The notes under the pieces are model-generated. The model was not told where the DNA came from. It ran no database searches and worked only from the letters and a program-made list of their open reading frames with translations. Positions 1 to 12,599 of a stretch of DNA of 64,000 bases are shown here, in pieces; within the stretch, counting starts at the first letter, position 1, and each line of letters starts with the position of its first letter. This stretch comes from Primulina eburnea (lineage: Eukaryota > Streptophyta > Magnoliopsida > Lamiales > Gesneriaceae): NCBI RefSeq assembly GCF_022965805.1, contig NC_133115.1, positions 34,153,321 through 34,217,320 on the forward strand. Reading direction: 5' to 3'. The translations under genes and the position numbers were made by a program.

Positions 1-1161
1 CGTGATTCACATAGGAGAATATCAATATCAAATAAGTAATATTAGTTATTTTACTGGTTTCAAGCAAAAAAATGACCAAAACAATAACAAAAATTTCAAG
101 TCACTGATGAAAAACAAACTTTAACATGTTAAATGACTAAAACATGTCAACTTACATGACTAAAATTATAATTTTTCTAATAAATATAAAATTTGAAAAC
201 ATATAAAGAGATTTATTCAATAAAAAGAACAAAACCAATAATATGCACAATCACACATTTTTTAACAAAATATATATGTAAAATCTTGATCTATTACACA
301 CATCGTGGAATAAATGAAGTAGCTAGGATAAAAAGGGTGAAATATCAATAAAGTAAAATTTTATTTTTGGGAAGAATGACATACAAAAACAGCTCAAAAT
401 CCAATTTTTTTGGATAAGAAAAGGTAATATATTATATATACAATGCTTCTCGTAAGTTGGGCCTTTGCACTGCTTAGAGTTGTCGTTGCTTATTTAGGCC
501 CACTAATCTTTTGTTGATGCCATTTTTCAGTAATTTGATTTGGCGTCGATACTGATTTTTTATTTTTTATTTTATTTATAAAAAAGTAGTAACTTATAAA
601 TACCTCTTTTAATAAAAAATATATCAATTAAAGTTAATAGTTTATTTTGTTTAATATGTTTGAATGCCTTGATTACCACCCGACTTGATGACCCCTTATT
701 TAATAAATATATACAGTCTGATTTTCACGTTTATTATTGTTTTCTCTACTCTTTTGCTAATATTCCCCTATTTCATTTGTTTTTAATTACTAATTTGTTA
801 CTAAAATATTTATTAAATAAGGGGTCGGATGAGGAATTTCTTTATAAAATTTATTTTTTCAATAACTTTATTGATTTATATGAAAACACACACAAACCTA
901 AATAAGTGAGATCGATGGAGTAATAAATTCATTTGTTTGTTTTGGTAAATCCATCAAACATTAATGTATTTCAAATCTCAAACTAGTAATTTTTTAAGTT
1001 ATTGCAGTGAATTTCAAATATATTTCAACTGTGAAATTATCTTGAATGTTTCTTTTAAATCCATACTCAAATCCAAATTAATTGACCCGAAAATAACCTT
1101 GAATCACTTTTTCACTGTAGGTATGAAAAAAGTGATTACTATATGAAAAAATGATTACGTC

Positions 1162-1665
1162 TAGAGATGTAAACAAATCAAGTCATTCGTGAGCTATTTG
1201 GAACTCTATTAGGTAAAAAACTCGTTCGAAATTGTTCGTTAATTTTATCGAGCCGAGTTCGAGCTTAAAAATACTCGATTCGTAAGCTTGCGAGCATGTT
1301 CGTAATCTCGACTAGTGTTTTGGACTAGTTTGTTGGGTCATGAATTTTTATCTCGCATTGCTAGTTTATTGAAATGTAAGCTATTGAAATCCTACAAAAT
1401 GATAACAATATCCCTTAAATTCTTTTATATTAGTTGATTTTTTAGCTAAAAATATTAGACGAGATTTAAAACGAGCTTGTATAATTAATTAGAAATGAAG
1501 AGCTTGAAAACAAGTCCGCTTAATAAGCCATGATCATTAAACATTATAAACGAGCTAATAAAGAACTGAGCTCGAGCTATTCGCGAACTTAGTATTTTTC
1601 AGACGAGCCAAGCTCGAGTTTAATAATAAAAGCTTGAATCGTACTCGACCCGATCTCAAGATATA
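1162..1665. mobile_element. Degenerate TTCGAG-rich hAT-like element, right end lost
   Basis: The left edge reads TAGAGATGTAAACAAATC, close to the terminus of the better-preserved copy at 17910-18407. The interior has many GAGCTCG/TTCGAG and CGAACTTAG-type words in both orientations (for example near 1250-1310 and 1560-1620), as in that copy. No matching right terminus or target duplication is visible, so the right limit is approximate and the copy is probably truncated. Confidence 0.45.
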
Positions 1666-2079
1666 AATCGATTTTTTCAATGGTCTACCTTTAATTCTAT
1701 TACTTCCATTAATCAATGGATCTAAGATACGATTAATGTTTTTCCTAAAATTGTAAAATAAAAAGTTTTTTTTTTATAAAAAAGTAATAAACGAAACGGA
1801 AAATCTGGAGTAGGACCTTCAGGCTGGTCAGCAGTCACTTCCGTCATTTTTTTATGATAACTAATGCGAATAAGAAATAAATGTTAATCAAAGTCATTAA
1901 TAATCAATAATATAATAAAATTTGGCTTAAACTTGGCAATAAGAGGAAAAAAAATCACACCTGGAAACCACTTATCTGCATTTTGTTTTGTCTTATTAAT
2001 GAATTGATTATACAGGCCGGAAAACCAGCACCATATCATAAATAACTAGTTAATATTATTTTTTTTGGCTAATTCGGCA

Positions 2080-2260
2080 ACAAAAAGACTTTTGTAAGAT
2101 AATCTCACAAGTCAATTTTGTGAGACAGATATTTTATTTGGGTGACTCAGAGAAAAATATTATTTTTTATGCTAAAAAGATTACTTATTATTGTAAATAT
2201 GAGCATGGTTGACATGTATCACGGATAAAAATCATGAAACTGTTTCACAAGAGCCCTACT
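2080..2260 (+). mobile_element. MITE family M182, copy 1
   Basis: 181 bp, flanked by AATTCGGCA (2071-2079) and AATTCCGCA (2261-2269), an 8-of-9 match read as a 9-bp target duplication. The interior has the family landmarks (TATTTTATTTGGGTGA, ATTTTTTATGCTAA, GGTTGACATG) but is more diverged than most copies. It is non-coding. Confidence 0.75.
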
Positions 2261-2542
2261 AATTCCGCAAAACCTTAATGTTTAGTTATATTAATTGATC
2301 TTGATATGGATTATTATATCATAATACAATTATTTAATAGTTCTTCTTCGCTAGCTAATAAAACAATCTTATGCTGTCACAACTTTAATAAGTAACACTA
2401 AAATCACATTGGATTCAAGCTAATAAGCATCGATTGAGATTCCGAGCATGCAGCTATTCAGCAATATTGGCATTCTCTCTAGCGATATCCGCTAGTTCTT
2501 TCGACTAATTCGAATTGCTATCAATCTAGAACGTAACTCCTA

Positions 2543-2787
2543 TGGTGTGTTTGGTTGGGTGGATTAAATAAGGATAGATTAATAGTCAAATATTTATCGG
2601 TAAAATTTTAAGATGTTTTAATAATCATTTTGACCCGGTTTGAGATCCAATTTTATTAATCAAATAGTTATCCATAAAATTTGATCTTAAACCGAGTCAA
2701 AATGATTATTAAAACAACTTAAAATTTTAACGATAAATATTTGACTATTAATCTATCCTTATTTAATCAACTCAACCAAACACACCC
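2543..2787. mobile_element. Tourist-like hairpin MITE
   Basis: A 245-bp near-perfect palindrome. The left arm starts TGGTGTGTTTGGTTG and the right arm ends in its complement; the arms are over 100 bp each with only a few mismatches. CTA lies directly outside both ends (2540-2542 and 2788-2790), a 3-bp duplication. Termini like (G)GGTGTGTTTGGTT with a 3-bp duplication are typical of PIF/Harbinger (Tourist) MITEs. A transcript would fold into a long hairpin. Confidence 0.7.
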
Positions 2788-3020
2788 CTAGAGTAACAAA
2801 TTTTTTATATGTTATAATTCCGAAAATATCGTTTAACCATCTAACTTCACATTCTACATTTCAATTTTTTTTTTCAAAAAATCGATAATTTTAATTTTTT
2901 TTTTTTTTTTCAAAAATCATATTTCTTCTTCATTTTGTCTGTAGACTAAACGCGCCATGACCGCTAGTACATACAAAAGGTGTTTCCGGGGCTGCGTGTA
3001 TGTATTGTAATTTGGTTTGG

Positions 3021-3196
3021 GGCAAAAATTTGTGTGAGACGGTTTTACGGGTCGTATTTGTGAGAGATTTCTTATTTGAGTTATCCATGAAAAAATATTA
3101 CTTTTTATGCTAAGAATATTACTTTTTATTGTGAATATCCGTAGTTTTGACCCGTCTCACAGATTAAGATCCGTAAAACGATCTCACATGATACTC
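3021..3196 (+). mobile_element. MITE family M182, copy 2
   Basis: Matches the family from GCAAAAATTTGTGTGAGACG to the terminal TACTC. The interior is well conserved (TATTACTTTTTATGCTAAGA appears intact). No clear 9-bp duplication is seen, although both flanks contain a TTTGGTT-like word. The limits are inferred from the better copies. Confidence 0.65.
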
Positions 3197-4951
3197 TATG
3201 TTTGGTTGGGCAAAATGCACTGTTCTATATTCCAATACATGCATGCCTTTTGATGCAATTAAATCCTGTTTCCGGAAACCTTGACAGGACTGCTCCCAAT
3301 TGGAATTTGTATCCATAACTCCTCCGATACATACGTGTCAAATATTCCAACTCCATTTGAAAACGACAGCCATAAATTTATACATATATTCTAAAATTAT
3401 TATATTATCATACAATCTTATGTATTTTTATTTTGAAACAGATCGATCTTATTCATATTTACAACAAGATTTTTGTATAGAAATTTGAGATTTACAGAAT
3501 CAAATTATCTATTTCGGCAAATAAAAGAATTTAAAATATCCTTATATATAGTAAGTAACTCTCTATTGGAGAATTGTGTAGTAGAGTTTTTGAAAGCAAA
3601 AAAGAAAAAAAATCATACTTACTTGAACCAAAATTTAGAATCCGTAATTAGGGCATAGGCTGTCACTGCCCAAGGGATCCACTCACGATTGGATTATATT
3701 TTGTCCAGTAGCAAGAACAATATTTTCAATGGGGTATTTAGTGGTACGCATTAATGAAGTGATAATGTTCACAAAATTACAAAAAATCATTTAAACTTAT
3801 TGACCAAAATTTGAAACACACATTCAATTCAATACGGTATCTCCAACTCATAGCTTCTATTTTTTTTATCATCTATTCTTCAAAATAGAGATCAATAATC
3901 TGTATTTTCAAAAACATTCTCCAACCAATATTCTCTAAATGTTACCAAATAATCATTTTTTCATTTCAAACACACACGAAGATATAATTAAATAACTACA
4001 TAATGTATATTTAATTAATTAGATAAGCTTGAAATAATGTATTTATTATTTTTTTTATCAATTGCATCAGAAAAGAGTAGTGTATGGGAATAAATCAGGC
4101 GAGATTTCTACATCGTTTCGACAGTTTATCAGAGAGGACTTCACCATCCAGTTCCGACCTTTCAAAGTATTAGTGTATTGTCATGATTGTAATGAAATAA
4201 AAATGTATTTATTTTATTGTTGTGTGAATTTTTTTTTAATTTGTTGGGGATGCGTCATTTAGTATTATCTATTTTCTATGTCTAACAAAGCACATGTTTA
4301 TCAAGATAAATGAAATCGATTATAAACGTGTGTAATGAATTGTGTTATGTATTTTTTAATTATGACCTTATTCATTATTTTCATTTGGTGTCTAATATAA
4401 ATAATAAAATTATAATTAATTAATGAAAATAATAAAACAATTCAAATAAATAAAAAAGAGATAAAATAAATTTAACTCTGAAATTAATTATATGAAATGG
4501 ACCAAAAAATTTACAAAAAATAATCTTTTGATGATGTCATTTTTATATAATTTATATCATTTTATATTTTGTACTTTGAATGTACAGATATCTTTCATAT
4601 TCGGAGGATCATTGTAGCACATAATGTTAAAAATGAGACCGGACTTTAGCTTCAATGTTTTTCTCTTTTATTTGCTCGGATTCAAGTTCTCCTCTCTATA
4701 ATAGGATATAAGAAAAAATAATGTTAAAAGTTACGAACAAAATGGCCAGAAAATACTCAGAAAAAGAAGCAGAAAGCAACTGCATGTGGCCCATTGCATG
4801 TCAGCTCAACCCAAATACCACTGTCTTTTGATGTGATTTCTTCATCTCCCGATTGCTCCAAATAACTATTCCTTTAACCTTCAGAAACTTTCCCTTATTT
4901 AGCAGCAATCAGAAGGGATACAGCAAAAAGATCGACAAAAAAATTGATGGT

Positions 4952-5491
4952 ATGGAGAGAGGAAAAGATTTGTCCGAAGGGTCATCATCAAGATCCCCCA
5001 CTGGCGGGGAGGCATCGGCTGCTGGGATTACTCCCAGCCGGTACGAATCTCAGAAGAGGAGGGACTGGAACACTTTCGGGCAGTTCTTGAAAAATCAGAG
5101 GCCACCGGTGGCGCTGTCTCAGTGCAACAGCAACCATGTGCTGGATTTCTTGAGGTACCTGGATCAGTTCGGGAAGACTAAGGTTCACTTGCAAGGCTGC
5201 ATCTTTTTTGGGCAGCCAGAGCCGCCGGCGCCTTGCGCCTGCCCGCTGAGGCAGGCTTGGGGCAGCCTTGATGCACTCATCGGAAGGCTGCGTGCCGCCT
5301 ATGAGGAGAACGGCGGATCGTCGGAAAATAACCCATTTGCTAGTGGTGCAATCAGGATTTATCTGAGGGAAGTCAAGGAATGCCAAGCTAAGGCAAGAGG
5401 GATCCCTTACAAGAAGAAGAAGAAGAAGACTGGAAGTAGTAGTGGAAGGCCTGATGATGAATCCAATTCTGCATCTATGCCATTTTCTTGA
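4952..5491 (+). CDS. LSH: ALOG-domain protein (LIGHT-DEPENDENT SHORT HYPOCOTYLS family)
   Basis: Single-exon gene for a 179-residue protein. The start chosen is the ATG at 4952 (MERGKDL), the first ATG of the frame. The ALOG domain runs from about residue 29 ([11 protein letters not shown]) to about 155. It includes the [13 protein letters not shown] and [18 protein letters not shown] segments, the family zinc-ribbon insert with its cysteines ([20 protein letters not shown]) and the [20 protein letters not shown] helix. It ends in [10 protein letters not shown], the usual nuclear localisation signal. ALOG proteins are plant nuclear DNA-binding regulators that act at organ boundaries, in meristems and in light responses. 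Length and layout are normal for the family. Which LSH paralogue this is cannot be decided from sequence alone. There is no close neighbour on either side. Confidence 0.95.
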   Translation: MERGKDLSEGSSSRSPTGGEASAAGITPSRYESQKRRDWNTFGQFLKNQRPPVALSQCNSNHVLDFLRYLDQFGKTKVHLQGCIFFGQPEPPAPCACPLRQAWGSLDALIGRLRAAYEENGGSSENNPFASGAIRIYLREVKECQAKARGIPYKKKKKKTGSSSGRPDDESNSASMPFS

Positions 5492-8400
5492 TTCCTAGTT
5501 TCCAAACCAGTGACAATGGATCCAATTAAAAGTGGGTAAACTTTCTTCTCAAAATATTCTTCCCCTTTTTCTTGAAAATGGTTATGTTCAATATTTATTA
5601 TAACTTGCTCTAATTTAACGTAGTTTACATGCCATTTTTCATTTGGATGATTTCATATATATGTGTCTGTATACACAAAACATGTCTGAGTAAATATATT
5701 CGATCAATGCAATCTAATCCGGATCTAAAGAAGTAAATTATTCGAGGATTATTCACAAGAAGAATCATGAATATTCTCGAAGGAATAGCAAGAAGAAAAG
5801 GTCAAATTACTCAGATATCACAAGACCACGTTACCAGTAATGGGATCGAGTAGGTATAGGTATATTCATAAACCCTAGATATAGAACCAATGCAAGACAA
5901 TTAACAGAAAAATAAATTATAACCCTTACCATCCAAAATTTCCTCTCTCTTCTTGAAACCAATGCAGTGTTTTTAAGCATGTGTTTTCACGTCTGTAATA
6001 CCACCTCGAGAATGGTGTCATTTTTTACTTCTTGGAATTATTTCAACATACAAATTGATGGACCCTTTTTCACCGACACCAGATAGAATCCATCGGTTCC
6101 TTCTCAAGTTTTTTGTTCACAAAAATCTAACCAATTTGTGGTTAGTCTGCATCTTAGTACTCTCAATTGCATGCCAGCCTTCCAATTTCCTTTTTATAGC
6201 ATCTTTTAGGATTGTGGCAGATTTTTTGCTCCCCACAGATATAGTCACGATCTACGTTAGAGCTGATCAGGTGGGTCTCATTTTCGTGTTTTTATCTTGA
6301 TTTGACAGATATTAAAGAATATAGTGCTGCAGGCATACATGTATATATATGTGTGTGTTTATATTATATATGGTAATTCAATATTAGAGTTATACAATTA
6401 GTGTAGTCAGCTCCATCATTCACCCCATGCATATATATATGTATAGGCATCTACGTTTTGAAGGATTTCATGTCCATTATTTAATATGAAAATCTCATCA
6501 TTAATGTGATATCAGTCAGGTGTACGAGAAATCAAGAATTACTTATTTAATTATATACGAGATATTCTATTAATTAAAAACTCCATTATCATAAACTCGC
6601 CCACTAATTCTATTTCTTTCATATATTATAATAAGATAATGGCGAGTGCATTTCATAATTTTCATTTAAACTTGATTGTCCTTTGCCTCTTTACTAGATT
6701 TTTCCTTCTGTCTGTACAGATTTTGTGGGGCATAAATTATTCGTTTTTTTGTCCCAACGCTTTATTTTTTCCCCAGCGCAAGAATAAATATCATGTTAAT
6801 ATCTTGGGCTAATGACCACTCAATAATTTATCAAAAAACCATACTAGTAAGATAATAGAATGCATCGTAAATGTTTTATTTTATTTTAAAGAGGCTGAGG
6901 CTGAGGCTTAGTAAAGTATATACCTCAAATTAGAATTCATTTCCCGCAAAATATTGGATGCATGTCCAAAAGTAGCCCTACAATGTACTGAAATGCATAC
7001 TCATCATGAACTAAAGATCCAATAACTTTGTGCGGAATATCTTTGTGTCGTATAAAATATATAGATCGTCTGTGAGATTCACTCGACGTCGAACAAAATC
7101 GAGACATGACTTATCAATCGTAACCAATGAACTTCTAGCTAGGGGTTGGGAGCTAGCTAGGGTGATTTGGAGATGATTTTCTCATTAGAAAAATTCCAAG
7201 ACCAATGACTCGGGATTAATTAAACCTTATTACTATGTAAAGTAACATTACTGATATTAGCATATAGTCAAGATATGTAATCTTCAAATAACAAACTGAT
7301 TATCGATAATTCATTTCTAAACAAAGCGAGATTCTGATATTTTTTTTGTGTGTGTGTGTTAACATATGTATAGGATTGAAAACCAATGACCATGATTCTA
7401 TCGTGCTTTATTTTTAAATATATGTGGTGTGTTTTGTCAGGGTTCCTAGGGTTTATGATGGGCAGTATGTATGTTCAGACAAAGGATTCCATTAATGTTA
7501 AATATTGATGGTATTTAGCTGTAATTGTCATTCAAGCTCCTGAACTGCATTGCCTGCATTTTTACTGCTTTCTGTCAAATATCAATGGATTAATCACACT
7601 GATCTGGATAGTAAATTGATGAAGATTAATATAGATGTCCAGGAATTTTATGTCTTAATTCAATTTAAATTACAGACAAATCTACAGTTTAAGACATCTT
7701 AAATGACATATATAGCGATGGATATATCGTATGAAGATTTGATATGCTTTATGAGAGGAATAAGTACAAGGAATTGTACATGTTATTCATGAGGAAGAAG
7801 ACTTCAGATTTCTGAAATCAATCTGGGTTAGGGTTTTAGAAATTAATGAAGCTTTCATAGGCAAGACATGATTATTTTACATTTGGCTGATTAGTATTTG
7901 ATTAATATGTTCATCTTTATCTCAGGGAAAAAAATGAATTTGTGATACTGCTTTCATTGCATGTCGACAAATACATTATCGTTGGCTTATGTTTTTTTTT
8001 TGAGTTCATTTAAATAGATGATCTTATATTAATGAACTTCTGTATTAGATTTTACCTTAACGTACGAGATGCTACCCTACCCTACCCTACCCCTAATTGT
8101 GTGTCAAATGGTCTATATATCAACATATTAGTAATATTAATGTCGATGGATCATTAGATTTAAGGTTGGGGTAGCACTCGTAGGTAGCTTGAACTCAACC
8201 TAGATTTTATTCATGTCAAGACAAGGCTAGAAAAAAGGGTTGAAAGATCAGTTGTCCTTTAATGAAAAAAAAAATAATCAAATCAAATGTTACATTTAAT
8301 TTCTGGAAAAACAAGGTTTTATTCTCTTTTGATCATTTAATTGTTTAATTCTTTTACATTTTCCCAGTTCAGGTGAATGATGTAATTTTTTTAGCAGGAA

Positions 8401-11092
8401 CGTAACATCATGTGATGGAAAAACTGGTTCGAGGCGTGCAAAATTTTCTATTCAAGTCTGGTCTTCTTTCAATACAAATTCAATATCGATTTACTCTATT
8501 ATATGTATATATATATATAATATGATAATAACTCATATTTTATTACAATATCGCATATGATTGTTCAGTTGTTTTGAAATATTATAAGGTCATGTATTAT
8601 CAAATACTTTCATGCATGTTGTTAATTCGGTTAATTTCATACATCAGTATGGTAATTTTTTTTTGTTCCAACTCGACTCTATGATTCCTTCACAAATGTT
8701 GCATACACGCAACAGACCATCTGTTTGGGTTTATTAAACAGCAAACGTTTGATTTTACAAATTTTTACAAATCCATAACCGGTTATAAATTTAATTGTTG
8801 TCGGATAGATAATATTTCCGTTTCAGGTGGAAGACCATGAAAATATATGGGCGTAAGGGCAATCAATTGGAACACCTGCAAGTATAAATCAATGAATGGA
8901 ATTTAATTTTTATTTGTTGGAGAATTTTATAATAAGATAACACAACGTGCATGACCTGTATGTTAGAATGTATAAAAGTGCACATTTTTCAGTGATTTAA
9001 GCATCAAAAGAGGCATTTGAGGTCCCCAAGAGAAGAAAAAAGAAGCACTTCACAGTATACTCTTCATGGAACTAACCTGATAACTGAAGTCTCTATCAAA
9101 ATAGCTATCATAATAACAATGATATCTAAATTAGCCAGATCTGTATGTATATGCAGAGCTTAAGCGAAATCAACCGAATCATCTGCTGAAAATTAGCCAG
9201 TTGATGCTGTTGAATCTCTATGAGTAACCATCTGTTAAAGAGGAGATGAAATGCTTACGTTAAAAATGTTCAAGAATATATCAAATTTATGTTGCAAGTA
9301 CAAGGCATGGAGTTGCAAGTATTCGGTGTCTCCCAATCAGTGACACATACCAAAAAAAATACACCAAGTTGTGTTTGTTCACTACTTGGAAGATGAAACT
9401 TGAAACAAATGACAATTCAGATTCCAGGATAGAATAGCTTCCGATGGATGATATTACCACTATGAAACTCATGCGGGATTCCGGCATGCGAAAGCCACAA
9501 ACATTAGTGCTACTAGAAATTATTTAAGTAGAGGTTCAGTCTGTGCAATATAGACATAGTGAGTATTATCGGAACTTTTTTTAGGGTCAGCACGCATTGG
9601 ATGGGGTGGATAATGAACAAATAAAATACAAAGAAATAAAAATGATGTATAAATCTGTTTTTCGGGGTGTTACTTGGGAATTGTATAACTTATGAATGTT
9701 CGCCAGTTTGGTCTAATGCAGCAGCAATTTCAGAACCCACCGATCCGTTTACTCAGTAAAAACCATCTTTAGAGTTCACAATTAATTCCACGCATTGAAT
9801 CAAAACGTACTTGTTTCAATGTAACTTGATCAATACAGGCAATAGAGAGTGACATGATGCTAAAATCAGTGGAACTGTCATGACCAAACTATGAAGTGAA
9901 TCTATGACCTACAAATGCCAAAATTCTGATGATGTTGGGACCCATTGTAATCGAATAAATCCTCCAAAGAAACAAAAAGTCGCAATGGAAGTGTGACACA
10001 TAGGCCAACAAATACAACATGCGCGACAATGTTTAGTTTTACAAACAAACATAAACTCTCTTCTCACTATCCGATTAGGAACAGGAAGTATTAGAATTTG
10101 ATTATATTAGAACTATGAAATGCTATCTGCCAACTGTATTGCCTGACACGTCAGCAGGAATGCAAAACTGACTAAAGGGATGCTTTGGTTTAAGGAATCG
10201 TGTGAGAACTGAACATGCGAAGAACATGTTAAGCCGATGCCCCAACTAATCAGTTTGTGAAGAAACATGAGATGATATTATCAGGTATCATTTTCGAGTA
10301 GTTTAAGAAAAAGAGTGAAAAACCCCATATCTAGTTCCGTTAAATGAAGCAACACGATCAACAAGACAACAGAGTCACCTAAAAGACTTTCAAAAAGGAA
10401 TATTAAGAAGTCATCACCAGCCGCAAATCTGATATTTGTTCAAAAAATACACAATGAGCAATGTCCGGATTCTTAGAACATTCAAAAACAAACTCACCCC
10501 ATTATCTCAAGAAAAAAGAGGAACTGCAATGGTAAAATTGATAGTATCTTGCAAGTAGACACCGTTTAATGCAAACCTATACAAACTTGTATCCTTATAG
10601 CATATCACAAGAAAAGGCATAAAAAATTCATGATTGTAGATTGCAGCGATCAACTGAAGCACAAAAACAAACATAATCTTCATAGAGTGTGCATGAATTA
10701 AAAAAAGATAGAACGACCAAACTTGCAAAACATATTAAATCAAATAAGCAAGGTGCATTAAAACAATCCGATCTTGTAAGAAGAAATGATTCCCTGGTAT
10801 AACACCAATTTGTGAGTTCTATAGAGTTACATCTCAACGGGTACCAAACCAAACTCTATAAATCCATATACAAATGGTGAACACAAAATACCAACACTTT
10901 CCACCTCTAACGTTATACATTTGTACTATACTGGTGAGACCGATGTGATTAGGTGGCAAACACAAAACGGAAAAAAAGATACCAATTTTTTCTTCTTCTT
11001 TTTTTTTCGATCAACATTGAACCTAGGCAGAAGCCCGAGCAATGCAGCATTATCCATAATGTTGCGAAGTAAACAAAAGCTTAAAACATAAG
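5492..11092. other. Long intergenic spacer without recognisable gene
   Basis: I found no supported coding exon on either strand over 5.6 kb; the open frames are below 85 codons and have no family signature. There is a short CCCTA tract at about 8074-8095 and small TA/TG microsatellites near 6338-6370 and 8500-8520. The part from about 8830 to 11090 looks slightly less AT-rich than the rest and lies directly downstream of the minus-strand trihelix gene. It could hold that gene's 3' UTR or a non-coding transcript, but nothing in the sequence proves it. Confidence 0.5.
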
Positions 11093-12151
11093 TCAATTGG
11101 GTTTTCGACACTTACTGCTTTGCGAATTGTGTTTTACTCGATTAAGCCTCTCGAACTGGACCTGTGATTCCACGAATACCTTCATTCTCTGGATCTCCAA
11201 ATCCTTCGCAAACTGCATCCTTTGTTTCTCCAACTCCACCATCTGCCTCTGTTTCGCCACCTCCACTTTCTGGTATATCTTCCCTAAACTTGCTATGGCC
11301 TCTGCTAACCTGCTATACCCCTCCATCACCACGGTTCCTTTCTCTTCCATTGGCCCTTTCCTTTTCATTCCCACTGCCGATAGCCCCCGACCCCAAGCTC
11401 CAGAATCTTCTTCTTCATCCTCTTTAGCCTTCGTCACCGTCGCCGCCGCTGCCATGACAGAAAAATTCGTCATGCTCCGCTTAGACCTGGGCTCAACAGG
11501 TACAGATAATGGTATTCTCAGTAGATGACTGAAAGCTTGATCTTTTTCCTGGTGGTGAATCATGGCCGGTGGATTCATCCGGTAATGGTTGAGTGCCTTA
11601 GGTGGAGGCGGGGGAGATGACAAGGCCTCCGGCGAAAGAGAAGCTCTTCGGCGAAGGCTCCTGCTGTCACCATTGGAGTTACAGTTGTTAGCCTTGTAGA
11701 AAGTGTCACCAATGATGGCGTCAACGCTGCGGAAGTGCGGCCACGTGGAAGAGTAGCGGCCGTTTGATTGAACGACCTTAGACTTCTCGATCTTGTACTT
11801 CTTTTTGACGGTGTCGATGCGGTTCTTACACTGGACGCCGGTGCGGAGAATCTTAAGGGAAGTGGCGTGGATGGCATTGACAGCATCGGCAACCTCCTGA
11901 CAGTCCTTACGGTGGAGGTTTTTGCGGTTAAGCTCCACGTAGCGTGCCCCCCAGGCATCAATGAGCGTCTGAGTTGCATCCTCTGACCAACAGTCCTCAC
12001 GGGTCGGAAATCCCGGGGTTCGTATCGCCGGAGGTGGAAGTTCGGGTTTCGTTGGTGAGGGAGGGGAAGAACGGAGATGTTTATCGTCGTCGGAGATGGG
12101 GGAGGCTGTGGCGGAGTAAGGAGGGGAAGGAGTGGTGGGTGAAGGCGACAT
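11093..12151 (-). CDS. Trihelix transcription factor (ASIL/GT-2-like, single exon)
   Basis: Intronless 352-residue protein. The start at 12151 (MSPSPTTP) is chosen because upstream in-frame residues are hydrophobic and unlike the family. The N-terminus is Pro/Ser-rich. A Myb/SANT-like trihelix DNA-binding domain lies at about residues 54-128, with the tryptophan positions [13 protein letters not shown] and STWPHF and the [16 protein letters not shown] helix. A low-complexity middle follows, with Arg-rich and acidic ([11 protein letters not shown]) parts. From about residue 275 to 345 a long charged helix ([19 protein letters not shown]) is a likely coiled coil for dimerisation. This arrangement is typical of the ASIL1/ASIL2 branch, whose characterised members repress seed-maturation genes; the assignment to that branch is inference. 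There is no sign of disruption. Confidence 0.9.
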   Translation of the reverse strand: MSPSPTTPSPPYSATASPISDDDKHLRSSPPSPTKPELPPPAIRTPGFPTREDCWSEDATQTLIDAWGARYVELNRKNLHRKDCQEVADAVNAIHATSLKILRTGVQCKNRIDTVKKKYKIEKSKVVQSNGRYSSTWPHFRSVDAIIGDTFYKANNCNSNGDSRSLRRRASLSPEALSSPPPPPKALNHYRMNPPAMIHHQEKDQAFSHLLRIPLSVPVEPRSKRSMTNFSVMAAAATVTKAKEDEEEDSGAWGRGLSAVGMKRKGPMEEKGTVVMEGYSRLAEAIASLGKIYQKVEVAKQRQMVELEKQRMQFAKDLEIQRMKVFVESQVQFERLNRVKHNSQSSKCRKPN

Positions 12152-12599
12152 GTCGGTGGCGTGCGGCGGCGGTATTCCGAGAGGTATAAGGAGAGCTCGC
12201 GAACATAGAAGTAGTCCGAGGCAAGCACCGGTGAGGTGTGTGATCGAACATATAAACTCCACGGTGGACAGGTGGGGGCTTTCAAAATTCTCTCTTTTAT
12301 TTATTTATTTTATTTAATAATGTAATAAACGTGATAGTAATATAAAAAAAATTTAAAAATAATATTTACTTAAAATAATAGGATTTAATAATATCATATT
12401 AGCGTCTATATAAATTATCACTTAAATAATTAAATAAAAATAAATAATCATCATTTTATAATAAATCTATGACCTAAGCTTTGGGATTATTAAAAAAAAT
12501 CAAAAACTGTTCACAAAATTAGAAGGCCCTGATTAAATTGGATTACATAGATCTCATATGAAAGGTTTACTTAATCTAACAATAGTGATATGCACAACT
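12152..12599. other. AT-rich spacer upstream of trihelix gene
   Basis: The first part presumably carries the promoter and 5' UTR of the minus-strand trihelix gene. The rest is AT-rich sequence with no recognised feature. Confidence 0.5.

Larger units (their letters stand above)
1..4951. other. Repeat-rich intergenic spacer
   Basis: AT-rich spacer with no convincing coding region; the open frames here are short, low in complexity and match no family I know. It holds a degenerate TTCGAG-rich element (about 1162-1665), two copies of the roughly 182-bp Mutator-like MITE (2080-2260 and about 3021-3196) and a long Tourist-like hairpin (2543-2787), all listed separately. The last few hundred bases before 4952 presumably contain the promoter and 5' UTR of the ALOG gene. 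Confidence 0.7.

Noticed and set aside
660..905. 81-residue open frame in the left spacer
   Set aside because: Phe/Leu/Ile-rich translation typical of AT-rich DNA, with no family signature.
8074..8095. CCCTA repeats as an interstitial telomere
   Set aside because: The unit is five bases and only about four copies long; the plant telomere unit is CCCTAAA.
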